From: Alishewanella metallidurans
GTDB taxonomy: Bacteria > Pseudomonadota > Gammaproteobacteria > Enterobacterales > Alteromonadaceae
Length of the DNA: 64,000 bases
NCBI RefSeq assembly: GCF_036983985.1
Contig: NZ_JALAHQ010000001.1
Coordinates: 682,001-746,000 of the forward strand
Direction: 5' to 3'
Of this stretch, positions 50,762-59,791 are shown in pieces (the stretch's first letter is position 1; every line of letters starts with the position of its first letter). The notes under the pieces were generated by a model. That model worked only from the letters and a program-made list of their open reading frames with translations. It was not told the DNA's origin and searched no databases. The position numbers and the translations under genes are program-made.

Positions 50762-51503
50762 ATTTAGGTTGTGCGTCTAAGGATTGACCATTGACGTGTT
50801 TACTATCATTACTCATTAAGTATAAATACAGCCACATTAATTGTGCTGGTGTTTTCAGTAAACTAACATCTTCGCCTGGGTAAGCACGGCTGCGCATTTT
50901 AGTGCGGGTGGCGCCAGGGTTGATACAATTTACTCTAATGCTGCTGTTTTCAAATTCATCAGCCATTACCTGCATTAAGCCTTCTGTAGCAAATTTTGAC
51001 ACTGCATATGGCCCCCAATATGCTCGGCCTTTTCTGCCAACACCCGATGAAGTAAATACAATAGACGCATTACTTGAACGCTTTAGTACCGGTATCAAAG
51101 CCTGACTCATCAGCATGGCAGCAGTAACGTTAACCTGCATAATATCTTGCCAAGTATCTAGGTCAATGTGTTCAAATGGGCTAAGCACACCCAAAATGCC
51201 GGCATTATGTAATACGCCATCTAGCTTGCCAAATTCAGCTTCAATGGTGCTGGCCATATCTCGATAATGTTTCGCTGTGGCACCCTTTAAATCTAATGGG
51301 ATAATAGCGGGTTCATTGGCACCCATAGCAATAATTTCGTCGTAAACAGCGGTAAGCTTACTTACGGTTTTACCCAGTAATATAACCGTTGCACCATGGC
51401 GAGCATAAGTCATGGCTGCTTCTTTGCCTATGCCATCGCCTGCGCCGGTGATTAATATTACTTTATCTTTTAGTGCATCAGTAGCTGCTTGATAATCTTG
51501 CAT
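50760..51503 (-). CDS. yciK: YciK-family short-chain dehydrogenase/reductase
   Basis: The 247-residue SDR protein has the NAD(P)-binding ITGAGDGIGKEAA, the HNAGILG segment, and the catalytic S/Y/K triad around SSGVGRKGRAYWGPYAVSK. Its start MQDYQAATDALKDKVILI and end match YciK. The substrate is unknown. Confidence 0.92.
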   Translation of the reverse strand: MQDYQAATDALKDKVILITGAGDGIGKEAAMTYARHGATVILLGKTVSKLTAVYDEIIAMGANEPAIIPLDLKGATAKHYRDMASTIEAEFGKLDGVLHNAGILGVLSPFEHIDLDTWQDIMQVNVTAAMLMSQALIPVLKRSSNASIVFTSSGVGRKGRAYWGPYAVSKFATEGLMQVMADEFENSSIRVNCINPGATRTKMRSRAYPGEDVSLLKTPAQLMWLYLYLMSNDSKHVNGQSLDAQPK

Positions 51504-51724
51504 AAAAATTTACCTGTTGCCGCAAAAACGGCGCAAGCATACGCCCAATTAGTCAACTTTGCACCTTTCTTCGTGGATTCTGTATTTTACAGCTAGCGAA
51601 TTGCGAAAGTTTGAGTTAACTTTAACTGGTCGTAGCTGTTGCAGCTATATATAAAAATTTCCAATATATAAAGCATAGGTTTGCTTTATATAAAAAAAGA
51701 CAAAATAAGGATAGGGGAGAAACT

Positions 51725-54202
51725 ATGAACAAGCTGACACTGAGTGTGGCTGTTGCTCTGGCACTGGGGTTAACCGGGTGTGGTGAGTCTTTAGATGATA
51801 TTAAAGCTGATATTGGTGATAACACTGCAAAAACTTACTCTAGGGTAGTGTTTGATCCGGGTGCCGCTACTCCGCGTTTATCAGTGCCAAACGACTTGTT
51901 ATTTCAAGGCACCACTGATGGTACATTAACCACTGATAGTGGCGCATCACCTGATTATTCTGATCCTCAGGTGGCATTAGGTGCGCTTGATGGTTGGTCA
52001 ACACAGAACCCTTTTGCTATTGATATCGATTTTGCCCCGGGCATTAGCCTTGATCCTGCTACCGCATCTTTGCCTGGCGCAGTAAAAATATTTGAAATTA
52101 TATCTGGCGGTGCTACCTCTGCCGATGCCGATTGCCGGCCGGTTACGCAAGGCCATGCTTGCAAAATTGTTGGCGAGTTAACCTTCGGTGTCGATTTTCT
52201 ATCAGGCGCTAGCGGTAAAAGCGTCGCTGTTATTCCACTTAAACCGCTTAAAGCTGCAACAACCTATATGGTGGTGTTGACCTCAATATTAGAAGACAGT
52301 GCTGGCAATGCTATTGCGCCATCAACGACTTATGAATTAGTAAGACAAGATAAAGATAGCCTACCGCTTGCAACGCCATCACAGTTGGCCTTACAGCAAC
52401 TCATTAATAGTTTTGAAAATGTGGTTGAAGCTGAAGGTGTAGATCGCGACAGTATAGTTTACACGGCGGCTATAACGACTCAGTCTACCGATATTGTATT
52501 TAACACCATTAAGCAAATGCTTACTCAGCCAAGCTTGCGGCCTACAATGGGCTTAGCAGCACAAGGTTATACTGTTGCTGATGCATTGGTTCAGGCTGGT
52601 GCTATTCCTGCTAATCAAGCAAACTTAAGCAACCCCGCCTATGCTGCAGCAACCAGCGCACAGGTTTATGGTGGCGTAATTAAACTACCTTATTTTAGCG
52701 GTGTACCTACAGACGAAAACCCGTTAGCACCATTAAATAGCCGCTGGATGGCGCAATTTGATAGCCCTGTTACCTTGTTGGGTGCTATTCAAGCTGGCTT
52801 GGTTAACCTTGCAGATTTAGGTTTAACACCAGCTGACTTACAAAACCCAGCAAACTTACTTGGTTTTAATCTGGGTATTGATAAAGCTCGGCATATTACA
52901 AAGTTCAACCCTGTACCTAAGGTAAATCAAATTGCTGATGTGCCGGTATTGATGACAGTGCCGGATTTAGCGCAAATTAATATGCTTCGCGCTTTACAAC
53001 AACAACCGGCGATGATTATGCCTGCTGGCGGTTGGCCCGTAGTGATATTCCAACATGGTATTACCGGTAACAAAACTAACGCGCTAGCTGTAGCCGGTGC
53101 GTTGTCGATGGCTGGTTATGCCGTTGTGGCTATTGACCACACCTTGCATGGTGATCGTGGTTTTTCGGTTGATGTAGAAACCGATGGTGTGACAAAAACG
53201 GTAGTTATTAACGCATCAACACATGACGCCACGGATTATATGAACTTACAAAGCTTGCTAACCACACGTGATAACGTGCGTCAGAGTATTAGCGATATTC
53301 TCGGATTACGTGCGGGGCTTAACTTCAGTAACTTAGCGCAAACAGGTGTTATTAATCCAACAGATGTGCAGTTTATGGGGCATTCATTAGGTGCAATTTC
53401 TGGTGCATCTGCGGTTGGCGCCGCAAATACGCCAGTACAAAGTGCTACGCTTACCGACGAGCAAAAAGCGCAAATTGATGGTTTATATGCACTAAAAACC
53501 GCCACCTTAGCTATGCCTGGTGGCGCTATTGCTAATTTCTTGCTTGAGTCAGCGCAGTTTGGTCCATTGATTAAGTCATCGGTATTATTCAGTGTTGGTA
53601 CGCCTGAACTTAAAGCCGCATACGTTCAGTTTGCTACGGCACAAACGGGTTGTGGTGGCGCCTTAATTCCGCCATTTGCATCGTGTTTTAATGCGTTTGA
53701 AGGCTACTTGCGTGCTCAAGGTCAAGATACAACGGTAGCTGCGTTGTATTCAGGTTTCAGTAAGTTTGCTTTTGCGGCACAAACGGTAATTGATGCCGGA
53801 GATCCAAATAACTACGCGCAAAAATTAGTAAGTAGCGCAACGCCGGTGTATATCATTGAGGTTGCAGGTGACGGTGCAGATGCCCTGCCAGATCAGGTTG
53901 TGCCCAATGGCATTTTCTCGGCAATTCAAGCGGTAAGTAAAGGTAAAATGCCGTTAGCTGGTACCGAGCCTTTGGCGCGTTTATTGGGTGCAACTGGCAT
54001 TGAAAATACTGCGGGTGCTAAATTAATTAACGGCAGCAACTCAATAGGCCGTTTTAATATTGGTAACCATGCGTCTATATTAGATCCAACGGCAAGTGCT
54101 GCGGCAACAGCTGAAATGCAGATGCAAACGGCAAGCTTTGTTAGCACCAAAGGTGCGGCTATTGTTGTAACTAATGCGAGTGTTTTAGCACCAGCAAACT
54201 AA
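51725..54202 (+). CDS. VolA/Pla-1-like surface lipoprotein lipase
   Basis: The 825 residues begin with a lipoprotein signal ending in LGLTGC. The N-terminal domain (about 40-280) is of the type seen in bacterial virulence-factor lipases. The alpha/beta-hydrolase domain (about 430-790) has the oxyanion segment PVVIFQHGITGNK and the nucleophile elbow GHSLG with S554. Vibrio VolA is a surface-exposed lysophospholipase that releases fatty acids for uptake; a similar role is inferred. A GGGGAG ribosome-binding site is present. A terminator follows. Confidence 0.88.
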   Translation: MNKLTLSVAVALALGLTGCGESLDDIKADIGDNTAKTYSRVVFDPGAATPRLSVPNDLLFQGTTDGTLTTDSGASPDYSDPQVALGALDGWSTQNPFAIDIDFAPGISLDPATASLPGAVKIFEIISGGATSADADCRPVTQGHACKIVGELTFGVDFLSGASGKSVAVIPLKPLKAATTYMVVLTSILEDSAGNAIAPSTTYELVRQDKDSLPLATPSQLALQQLINSFENVVEAEGVDRDSIVYTAAITTQSTDIVFNTIKQMLTQPSLRPTMGLAAQGYTVADALVQAGAIPANQANLSNPAYAAATSAQVYGGVIKLPYFSGVPTDENPLAPLNSRWMAQFDSPVTLLGAIQAGLVNLADLGLTPADLQNPANLLGFNLGIDKARHITKFNPVPKVNQIADVPVLMTVPDLAQINMLRALQQQPAMIMPAGGWPVVIFQHGITGNKTNALAVAGALSMAGYAVVAIDHTLHGDRGFSVDVETDGVTKTVVINASTHDATDYMNLQSLLTTRDNVRQSISDILGLRAGLNFSNLAQTGVINPTDVQFMGHSLGAISGASAVGAANTPVQSATLTDEQKAQIDGLYALKTATLAMPGGAIANFLLESAQFGPLIKSSVLFSVGTPELKAAYVQFATAQTGCGGALIPPFASCFNAFEGYLRAQGQDTTVAALYSGFSKFAFAAQTVIDAGDPNNYAQKLVSSATPVYIIEVAGDGADALPDQVVPNGIFSAIQAVSKGKMPLAGTEPLARLLGATGIENTAGAKLINGSNSIGRFNIGNHASILDPTASAAATAEMQMQTASFVSTKGAAIVVTNASVLAPAN

Positions 54203-54222
54203 ACAATACCGAAACGTCTTAC

Positions 54223-54249
54223 AAGCCCAGCTATAATGCTGGGCTTTTT
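54223..54249 (+). terminator. Terminator after the lipase
   Basis: AAGCCCAGC and GCTGGGCTT flank TATAAT; TTTC follows. Confidence 0.85.
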
Positions 54250-54299
54250 CTTTTGCAATAAACCGATACAATGGCAAAAAACTAATTAAGGAGACTGCG

Positions 54300-55298
54300 T
54301 TGGAATTTTTATATGAGTATGGATTGTTTCTTGCCAAAATTGCCACGCTGGTGCTGGCCATTGCATTAGTGGTTGGCTTAATTGCCGGTGCAGCAGTAGC
54401 GAAAAGTCGGCCGAAAAAAGGCCAGCTACAATTTACTGATCTCAGCAAACGCTATCAGTTAATGATCGAAGACTTACAGCAACAAATGCTAAGCAAAAAG
54501 CAGTTAAAACAATGGTATAAAGCGCAGCGGGTAGCTAAGAATGAGCCCAAAGCCAGCAAGCTGTATGTTATTGAATTTAATGGCAGCATGGATGCGCGCG
54601 AAACTGAATCGTTAAGAGAGGAGATAACCGCCATATTAGCAATAGCAACCAAACAAGATGAGGTGTTGCTGCGTTTGGAGAGTGGTGGCGGTGTAGTACA
54701 TGGCTATGGCTTAGCCGCATCGCAGCTTGATAGGTTACGAAAACATGAGGTTAAACTCACCATAGCCATAGATAAAATAGCCGCCAGCGGCGGTTATATG
54801 ATGGCGTGTATTGGCAACACTATATTATCTGCACCCTTTGCCATCGTTGGTTCTATTGGTGTTATTGCCCAGTTACCGAACTTTAATAAGCTGCTGAAGA
54901 AAAATAATGTTGATTTTGAACAGTTTACTGCAGGCGAATTTAAGCGCACCGTAACAGTATTTGGCGAAAATACGGATAAAGGTCGGCAGAAATTTCAGCA
55001 GGAATTAGAAGATACCCATTACCTATTCAAACAGTTTGTACAGCAACATCGGCCAAAATTAGATATTGATGCAGTAGCAACTGGTGAGCATTGGTTTGGC
55101 CACCAAGCATTAGATCTGAATTTGGTTGATAGCATACAAACCAGTGATGATTATATTGTGTCACAAATGACAGAGAAGCAGGTGTTTGGTGTTAGGTACC
55201 AGTTACGCAAAGGCATTGCAGAAAAAGTAGGTATGGGCACGGCTAGCGTTATGTCGCACTGGTGGCAAAAGTTAGCACAACATTATTGGATACGTTAA
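54300..55298 (+). CDS. sohB: Inner-membrane protease SohB (peptidase S49)
   Basis: SohB is a signal-peptide-peptidase-like serine protease. The 332 residues have an N-terminal membrane helix (about 9-34), a charged linker, and the S49 domain with S163 (IAASGGYMMA) and K215 (GEFKRTVT) as the Ser/Lys dyad. The start is TTG, supported by AAGGAG five bases before it. Its stop overlaps the tpm start by one base. Confidence 0.93.
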   Translation: MEFLYEYGLFLAKIATLVLAIALVVGLIAGAAVAKSRPKKGQLQFTDLSKRYQLMIEDLQQQMLSKKQLKQWYKAQRVAKNEPKASKLYVIEFNGSMDARETESLREEITAILAIATKQDEVLLRLESGGGVVHGYGLAASQLDRLRKHEVKLTIAIDKIAASGGYMMACIGNTILSAPFAIVGSIGVIAQLPNFNKLLKKNNVDFEQFTAGEFKRTVTVFGENTDKGRQKFQQELEDTHYLFKQFVQQHRPKLDIDAVATGEHWFGHQALDLNLVDSIQTSDDYIVSQMTEKQVFGVRYQLRKGIAEKVGMGTASVMSHWWQKLAQHYWIR

Positions 55299-55945
55299 TG
55301 GACGCTAATTTTTGGCATGAACGCTGGCAAAATAATGAACTGGGTTTTCATCTTGAAGACCCGCATCCGTTATTGCAGCAGTGCCTTAGCGCGGTGTTGC
55401 CCGGTAAGCATAAAGTGCTAGTGCCACTATGTGGTAAATCGCCCGATTTACACTATCTTGCTGGTTATTTGCCGGTGGTTGGCGCTGAATTGTCGGCAAT
55501 TGCTTGTAACGATTTTTTTGCCGAGCGTTCAATACCTTTTGAGCAGTGGCAAGCACATGAATTTGTTTGTTATCACAGCGATACTATTCGTTTGTGGCAG
55601 GGTGACTTTTTTGCTTTAACGCCCGAGCAGATTGTCGGCTGTAATTTAGTTTACGACCGAGCAGCATTAATTGCTTTGCCACCCGCTATGCGAGCGCAGT
55701 ATGCAGCTAAGCTACAACAGTTATTACCTAGTAACAGCACTATTTTGCTAATTAGCTTGGAATACCCAAAGCATGAGAAGCAAGGGCCACCGTTTAGTGT
55801 AACGCACACTGAAATTGAGCAGTTGTTTTCTGGCGCTGAAATAGAGTGCCTTGCTCGGTTAGATTTAACCGGCAAGGGCTTTGCTAAACGCCGGTTTACG
55901 ACCACAAGTTTAGTTGAAACAGCCTACCGTATTACTCTACCTTAA
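55298..55945 (+). CDS. tpm: Thiopurine S-methyltransferase family protein
   Basis: The 215-residue SAM-dependent enzyme begins MDANFWHERWQNNELGFH, the family's substrate-side segment. It has VLVPLCGKSPD as the SAM-binding motif I, GAELSAIACNDFF, and YDRAALIALP. Bacterial Tpm proteins methylate thiopurines and, in some species, selenium or tellurium compounds. The start at 55298 (TAATG overlap) is preferred over 55262. Confidence 0.94.
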   Translation: MDANFWHERWQNNELGFHLEDPHPLLQQCLSAVLPGKHKVLVPLCGKSPDLHYLAGYLPVVGAELSAIACNDFFAERSIPFEQWQAHEFVCYHSDTIRLWQGDFFALTPEQIVGCNLVYDRAALIALPPAMRAQYAAKLQQLLPSNSTILLISLEYPKHEKQGPPFSVTHTEIEQLFSGAEIECLARLDLTGKGFAKRRFTTTSLVETAYRITLP

Positions 55946-55989
55946 TAGGTAGCTTAATACGGTAGCTGATTGGTCAAGATTTTCGTCAC

Positions 55990-57324
55990 CTAACGTAAGT
56001 GGTGAAAATCAACATTCTCTTCTTTAGTGCCAGCATTGATATCGTCAAATATCGCTTGGTCAAACGCGCCTTCACTTTTACCGACAATACAAGACACCAT
56101 GGCATCACCGGTAATGTTAACTGCGGTTCTGGTCATATCCAGTAAACGGTCAACACCAATAATTAACGCTATGCCTTCAACCGGTAAGCCCACCTGTTGT
56201 AATACCATCGCCAGCATAATAAGGCCAACACCAGGCACACCAGCGGTACCGATTGACGCTAAGGTAGCCGTAAGTATGACCATTAAGTAGTCAGACATAG
56301 TTAAATCGACTGCAAATACTTGGGCAATAAATACGGTAGCTACACCCTGCATAATCGCAGTACCATCCATATTAATGGTCGCGCCCAAAGGCACAGTAAA
56401 AGAGGCAACGCTATTTTTAACGCCAAGCTTTTTAGTTACGGTTTCCATAGTAATTGGCATGGTAGCGTTGCTGCTAGAGGTGCTAAAACCAAATAATGCG
56501 GTATCGCGCATTTTACGGAAGAAAATAAACGGATTAAGGCCAGATAGTAATTTCAAAATAACGGCGTATACAACAAAACCATGTATTAATAGGGCGGCTA
56601 GCACAACTGCGAAATATTTAGCTAAGCTAGCAATAGTTTCAAAGCCTAATGTCGTGAACAGCTTGGCCATTAAGAAAAATACCCCATACGGGGCAAGGTT
56701 CATTAATAGGGTAACCAGCTTCATGATCACTTCGCTCAGATCAGTAAATATCGTGGCTAAACGCTCACCTGATTTACCGCTAATAGCCATCGCTAAGCCA
56801 AATAACACCGCAAACACGATAACTTGCAGCATGTTACCTTTAGCCATAGATTCAATAGGGTTACTTGGGAAGATATTAATAAATACTTGTGATAACGCTG
56901 GCGCTTCGCTGATATCGAAGGTAGCGTCGGATTGCATTTGCACGCCTTCGCCAGGGCTAACCAGTAATGCAGCGAAAATGGCAAGGCTAATAGCAATTGC
57001 TGTGGTTACTAAATATAAACCGATGGTTTTGCCGCCAAGCCGACCCAATGCTGAGGTGTCAGACAGCGAACAGGTGCCACATACTAAAGAGACAAACACT
57101 AATGGCACCACTAGCATTTTTAAGCTGGAGATAAATATTTCACCGCCAATATGAAAGAAACCATCAACAAATAGTGCTTTAAGAGCAATATCGAAACCGA
57201 GTAAATGCAGTATTCTTTCTTCTTGCCCTGCGAGTATAAACTTAAAAATAAAACCAACCGCAATACCTGCAACCATACCAATTACAATACGGGCGGTTAG
57301 GCCCAGTTTTTTATTTCTTGCCAT
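55990..57324 (-). CDS. Dicarboxylate/amino-acid:cation symporter (DAACS family)
   Basis: The 444 residues have about eight membrane helices and two re-entrant loops. Signatures are the serine-rich hairpin TSSSNATMPITME, the NMDGTAI sodium/substrate motif, and ASIGTAGVPG. Members take up glutamate, aspartate or C4-dicarboxylates with Na+ or H+. The exact substrate cannot be told. It is divergent from the Ig-like lipoprotein. Confidence 0.94.
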   Translation of the reverse strand: MARNKKLGLTARIVIGMVAGIAVGFIFKFILAGQEERILHLLGFDIALKALFVDGFFHIGGEIFISSLKMLVVPLVFVSLVCGTCSLSDTSALGRLGGKTIGLYLVTTAIAISLAIFAALLVSPGEGVQMQSDATFDISEAPALSQVFINIFPSNPIESMAKGNMLQVIVFAVLFGLAMAISGKSGERLATIFTDLSEVIMKLVTLLMNLAPYGVFFLMAKLFTTLGFETIASLAKYFAVVLAALLIHGFVVYAVILKLLSGLNPFIFFRKMRDTALFGFSTSSSNATMPITMETVTKKLGVKNSVASFTVPLGATINMDGTAIMQGVATVFIAQVFAVDLTMSDYLMVILTATLASIGTAGVPGVGLIMLAMVLQQVGLPVEGIALIIGVDRLLDMTRTAVNITGDAMVSCIVGKSEGAFDQAIFDDINAGTKEENVDFHHLR

Positions 57325-57425
57325 AACATCAGACTAGTATTTAGTTTTCAATGGCACTAAGACTAACAGGTTGAGGCGGTGAAAGGCAGATTAAGGCGAA
57401 TTTTTTTTAAAATATGCTATGACGT

Positions 57426-57453
57426 TTGCAAGAATAATGGTTTAAGATACAGT
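57426..57453 (+). promoter_or_regulatory. Promoter candidate for the Ig-like lipoprotein
   Basis: TTGCAA (57426-57431) and TACAGT (57448-57453) are 16 bases apart, about 43 bases before the start codon. Confidence 0.45.
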
Positions 57454-57495
57454 ATTAACAAAATTATATAATAAAAACAGCTAGGGAGAGGTTTC

Positions 57496-59739
57496 ATGCG
57501 AAACATCCAGCAACTATTTGTTGCATTAATTATTACAATGTTGGCTGCTTGTGGCGGTGGTGGAACCTTAGACTCAGGTGGAAGTACTGGCGGCGATAAT
57601 GGTGGTTCAACAGCGGCATATAGCCTTAGCGTCACGTTAGCCAATGCTAATGGTCAAGCATCAACCAACTTGTCACAAGCTAGCCCACTTACAGCAACTG
57701 TTACATTAACTGCAACCAATGGCGGCGCAGTTGCAAATAAGCTAATTAGCTTTTCAATTAGCGACAATGGTTTAGCAACTTTAAATAACACAGCCGGTAC
57801 AGCATTAACCAATGCTGACGGTGTGGCAACTATTGGCCTGTTAGTTGGTAATAAAAGTGGTGCCGGTAATTTAGAAGCCACATACAGCAATGCTACAGCT
57901 TCAACCGGCTTTGTGTCTGCAGGTGATGGTGGAGATAGTGTCGATGTTAGTATTGGCAGCGTTACTCTAATTGCAGACTCATTGATGCTGGGCTCCGGTT
58001 CGGGTAGTAAGGTAGAATTAAGCGCCTTAGTGCGCGACAGCAATAATGTGGTGCTCGCCAATATCCCTGTAATCTTTGCTACTGATTCCGGTGAACTGGT
58101 GCAAACCGATACAGTAACTGGTGATAACGGTGTAGCAAAGGCGGTACTAACCACGCAAACCGATAAGCAATTACGCGATATAACGGTTACTTCACGTGTG
58201 CAGCAGCAAAACTCTACACTAAGCATTAGTGTAGTAGGCACTAAGTTACAATTAGCTGCGCCAAAGTCTGTCGTGCTCGGCGACACAGCTACCATTGATA
58301 TCTTTTTAACTGATTCAAATGATACGGGTATCCAAGGCCAAGTAGTTGAGGTTAAATCGTTACTAGGTAATACGATTAGTAACGTTGCTCCACAAACCTC
58401 TGGTTCTGCTGGTAAAGCTAGCTTTACTTACACTGCAGTTAACAGTGGTTTAGATAAGATCACTGTAACGGCATTGGGGACCTCAAATGTTTCAGAGATT
58501 AATATCAGCGCGGATGCGTTTGCTTTTATCGCTGATACAAACGAAGTAGATGGTCTTTTGGAGGTCCACTTAAACACGCCTAAAGTTCTGAACTTAGAGT
58601 GGTTGGTAAATAACACGCCTAACATCGGTGAAACGGTAACGTTTAATACTACTCGTGGTGATATCGCCGTCAGTGCAGCTGCGTTAAATGGTGCCGTCAC
58701 CGCGCAAGGCGTAACTGATGCTGAAGGTAAAGCTGAGACTGTGGTTCGTTCAGAGTTTGCAGGTATAGCGACAATTAGCGCTACTGGTGGCACTAATCAA
58801 AATTCGGTAAGCGCAACTAAAGTTGTTGAATTTATCGCGGTTAACCCAACAAAAATGGAAGTGCAGGCATTTCCTGCCCAAGTTGGCCCAGGTGAAACTA
58901 GTGCTGTACGCGCCATAGTGCGCGACAGCAAAAATAACCCAGTTAAGGGGCAAACAGTAGTATTTAGTTTAGATAACTCAGCTGGCGGCGTAATTAGCGC
59001 GGGCACTGCAGTGACCAACTCTCAAGGTGTTGCCTCAACCGTATTTACTGCTGACACCAATACCGGCGCGGGAATTGATGGGGAGAATTTACAAATTAAA
59101 GGCGCTTTACAAACTGACAATTCGATTACTGGCATGACTGATATCGCAGTTGGTAAGCGGACATTATTTTTCCGCTTTGGCACCGGTAACGTTATTAGTA
59201 AACCCACCGCTAGTTCTTACGCTAAAGAGTTCGCTATTATCGTCACTGATAGCTCAGGTAATGCTGTCGCGGGTCAAAAGCTTAACGTTGCAGTTACCTC
59301 AGTTAACTACCGTAAAGGCCATTGGGTAGCATTTCCTGAATCGCCGGCAACATTCAAGCGGTGGATACCTTCAGGTACCCGCCCGAATATAACTGACCCC
59401 GTTGAATGTGTAACTGAAGATACTAACTTTAACGGTATATTAGATTCAGGTGAAGATATAAATAATGATGGTATGTTAACACCAGGCAATTTTGTGGTAG
59501 TACCAGGTTCAGTTACTTCCGATGAAAATGGAATCGTGACATTTAATGTAACCTATCCGCAAGATGTAGGAAGTTGGTTAGATGTGCGTTTACAAGTCTC
59601 AGGTTTTGCAGCAGGCACAGAAAATATAAGTTTTAGAAACTATGGTTTACCAACTGCTGCAGAGGATCTAACGAAGGAGACTTCGCAACCTGCGAGCAAT
59701 CCATTTGGTGCTATTCAATCATGTGCTATTAATGGTTAA
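57496..59739 (+). CDS. Large Ig-like (Big_1-type) surface lipoprotein
   Basis: The 747 residues start with a lipoprotein signal ending in LAAC, followed by a Gly/Ser-rich tether (GGGGTLDSGGSTGG). About five bacterial Ig-like repeats follow (roughly 40-560), each with an ADGVAT/DNGVAKAVLT/NSQGVASTVFT-type motif as in invasin Big_1 domains. The C-terminal part (about 560-747) contains a calcium-loop-like DTNFNGILDSGEDINNDG near 640-657. It is probably an outer-membrane, surface-facing adhesion or scaffold protein. GGGAGAGG upstream supports the start. Confidence 0.85.
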   Translation: MRNIQQLFVALIITMLAACGGGGTLDSGGSTGGDNGGSTAAYSLSVTLANANGQASTNLSQASPLTATVTLTATNGGAVANKLISFSISDNGLATLNNTAGTALTNADGVATIGLLVGNKSGAGNLEATYSNATASTGFVSAGDGGDSVDVSIGSVTLIADSLMLGSGSGSKVELSALVRDSNNVVLANIPVIFATDSGELVQTDTVTGDNGVAKAVLTTQTDKQLRDITVTSRVQQQNSTLSISVVGTKLQLAAPKSVVLGDTATIDIFLTDSNDTGIQGQVVEVKSLLGNTISNVAPQTSGSAGKASFTYTAVNSGLDKITVTALGTSNVSEINISADAFAFIADTNEVDGLLEVHLNTPKVLNLEWLVNNTPNIGETVTFNTTRGDIAVSAAALNGAVTAQGVTDAEGKAETVVRSEFAGIATISATGGTNQNSVSATKVVEFIAVNPTKMEVQAFPAQVGPGETSAVRAIVRDSKNNPVKGQTVVFSLDNSAGGVISAGTAVTNSQGVASTVFTADTNTGAGIDGENLQIKGALQTDNSITGMTDIAVGKRTLFFRFGTGNVISKPTASSYAKEFAIIVTDSSGNAVAGQKLNVAVTSVNYRKGHWVAFPESPATFKRWIPSGTRPNITDPVECVTEDTNFNGILDSGEDINNDGMLTPGNFVVVPGSVTSDENGIVTFNVTYPQDVGSWLDVRLQVSGFAAGTENISFRNYGLPTAAEDLTKETSQPASNPFGAIQSCAING

Positions 59740-59750
59740 GAATACTTAAT

Positions 59751-59779
59751 AAAAAAGGGAGCATAGTAGCTCCCTTTTT
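59751..59779. terminator. Bidirectional terminator
   Basis: AAAAAGGGAGC and GCTCCCTTTTT enclose ATAGTA. It serves the convergent lipoprotein and astB genes. Confidence 0.92.
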
Positions 59780-59791
59780 GTTTGCCAAAAA

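Noticed and set aside
56375..57154. Plus-strand ORF of 259 codons inside the DAACS symporter gene
   Set aside because: It is antisense to a well-conserved transporter and shows no coherent motif or ribosome-binding site.
57654..59489. Several minus-strand ORFs inside the Ig-like lipoprotein gene
   Set aside because: Antisense shadows of a Thr/Ser/Val-rich repeat protein, without independent support.
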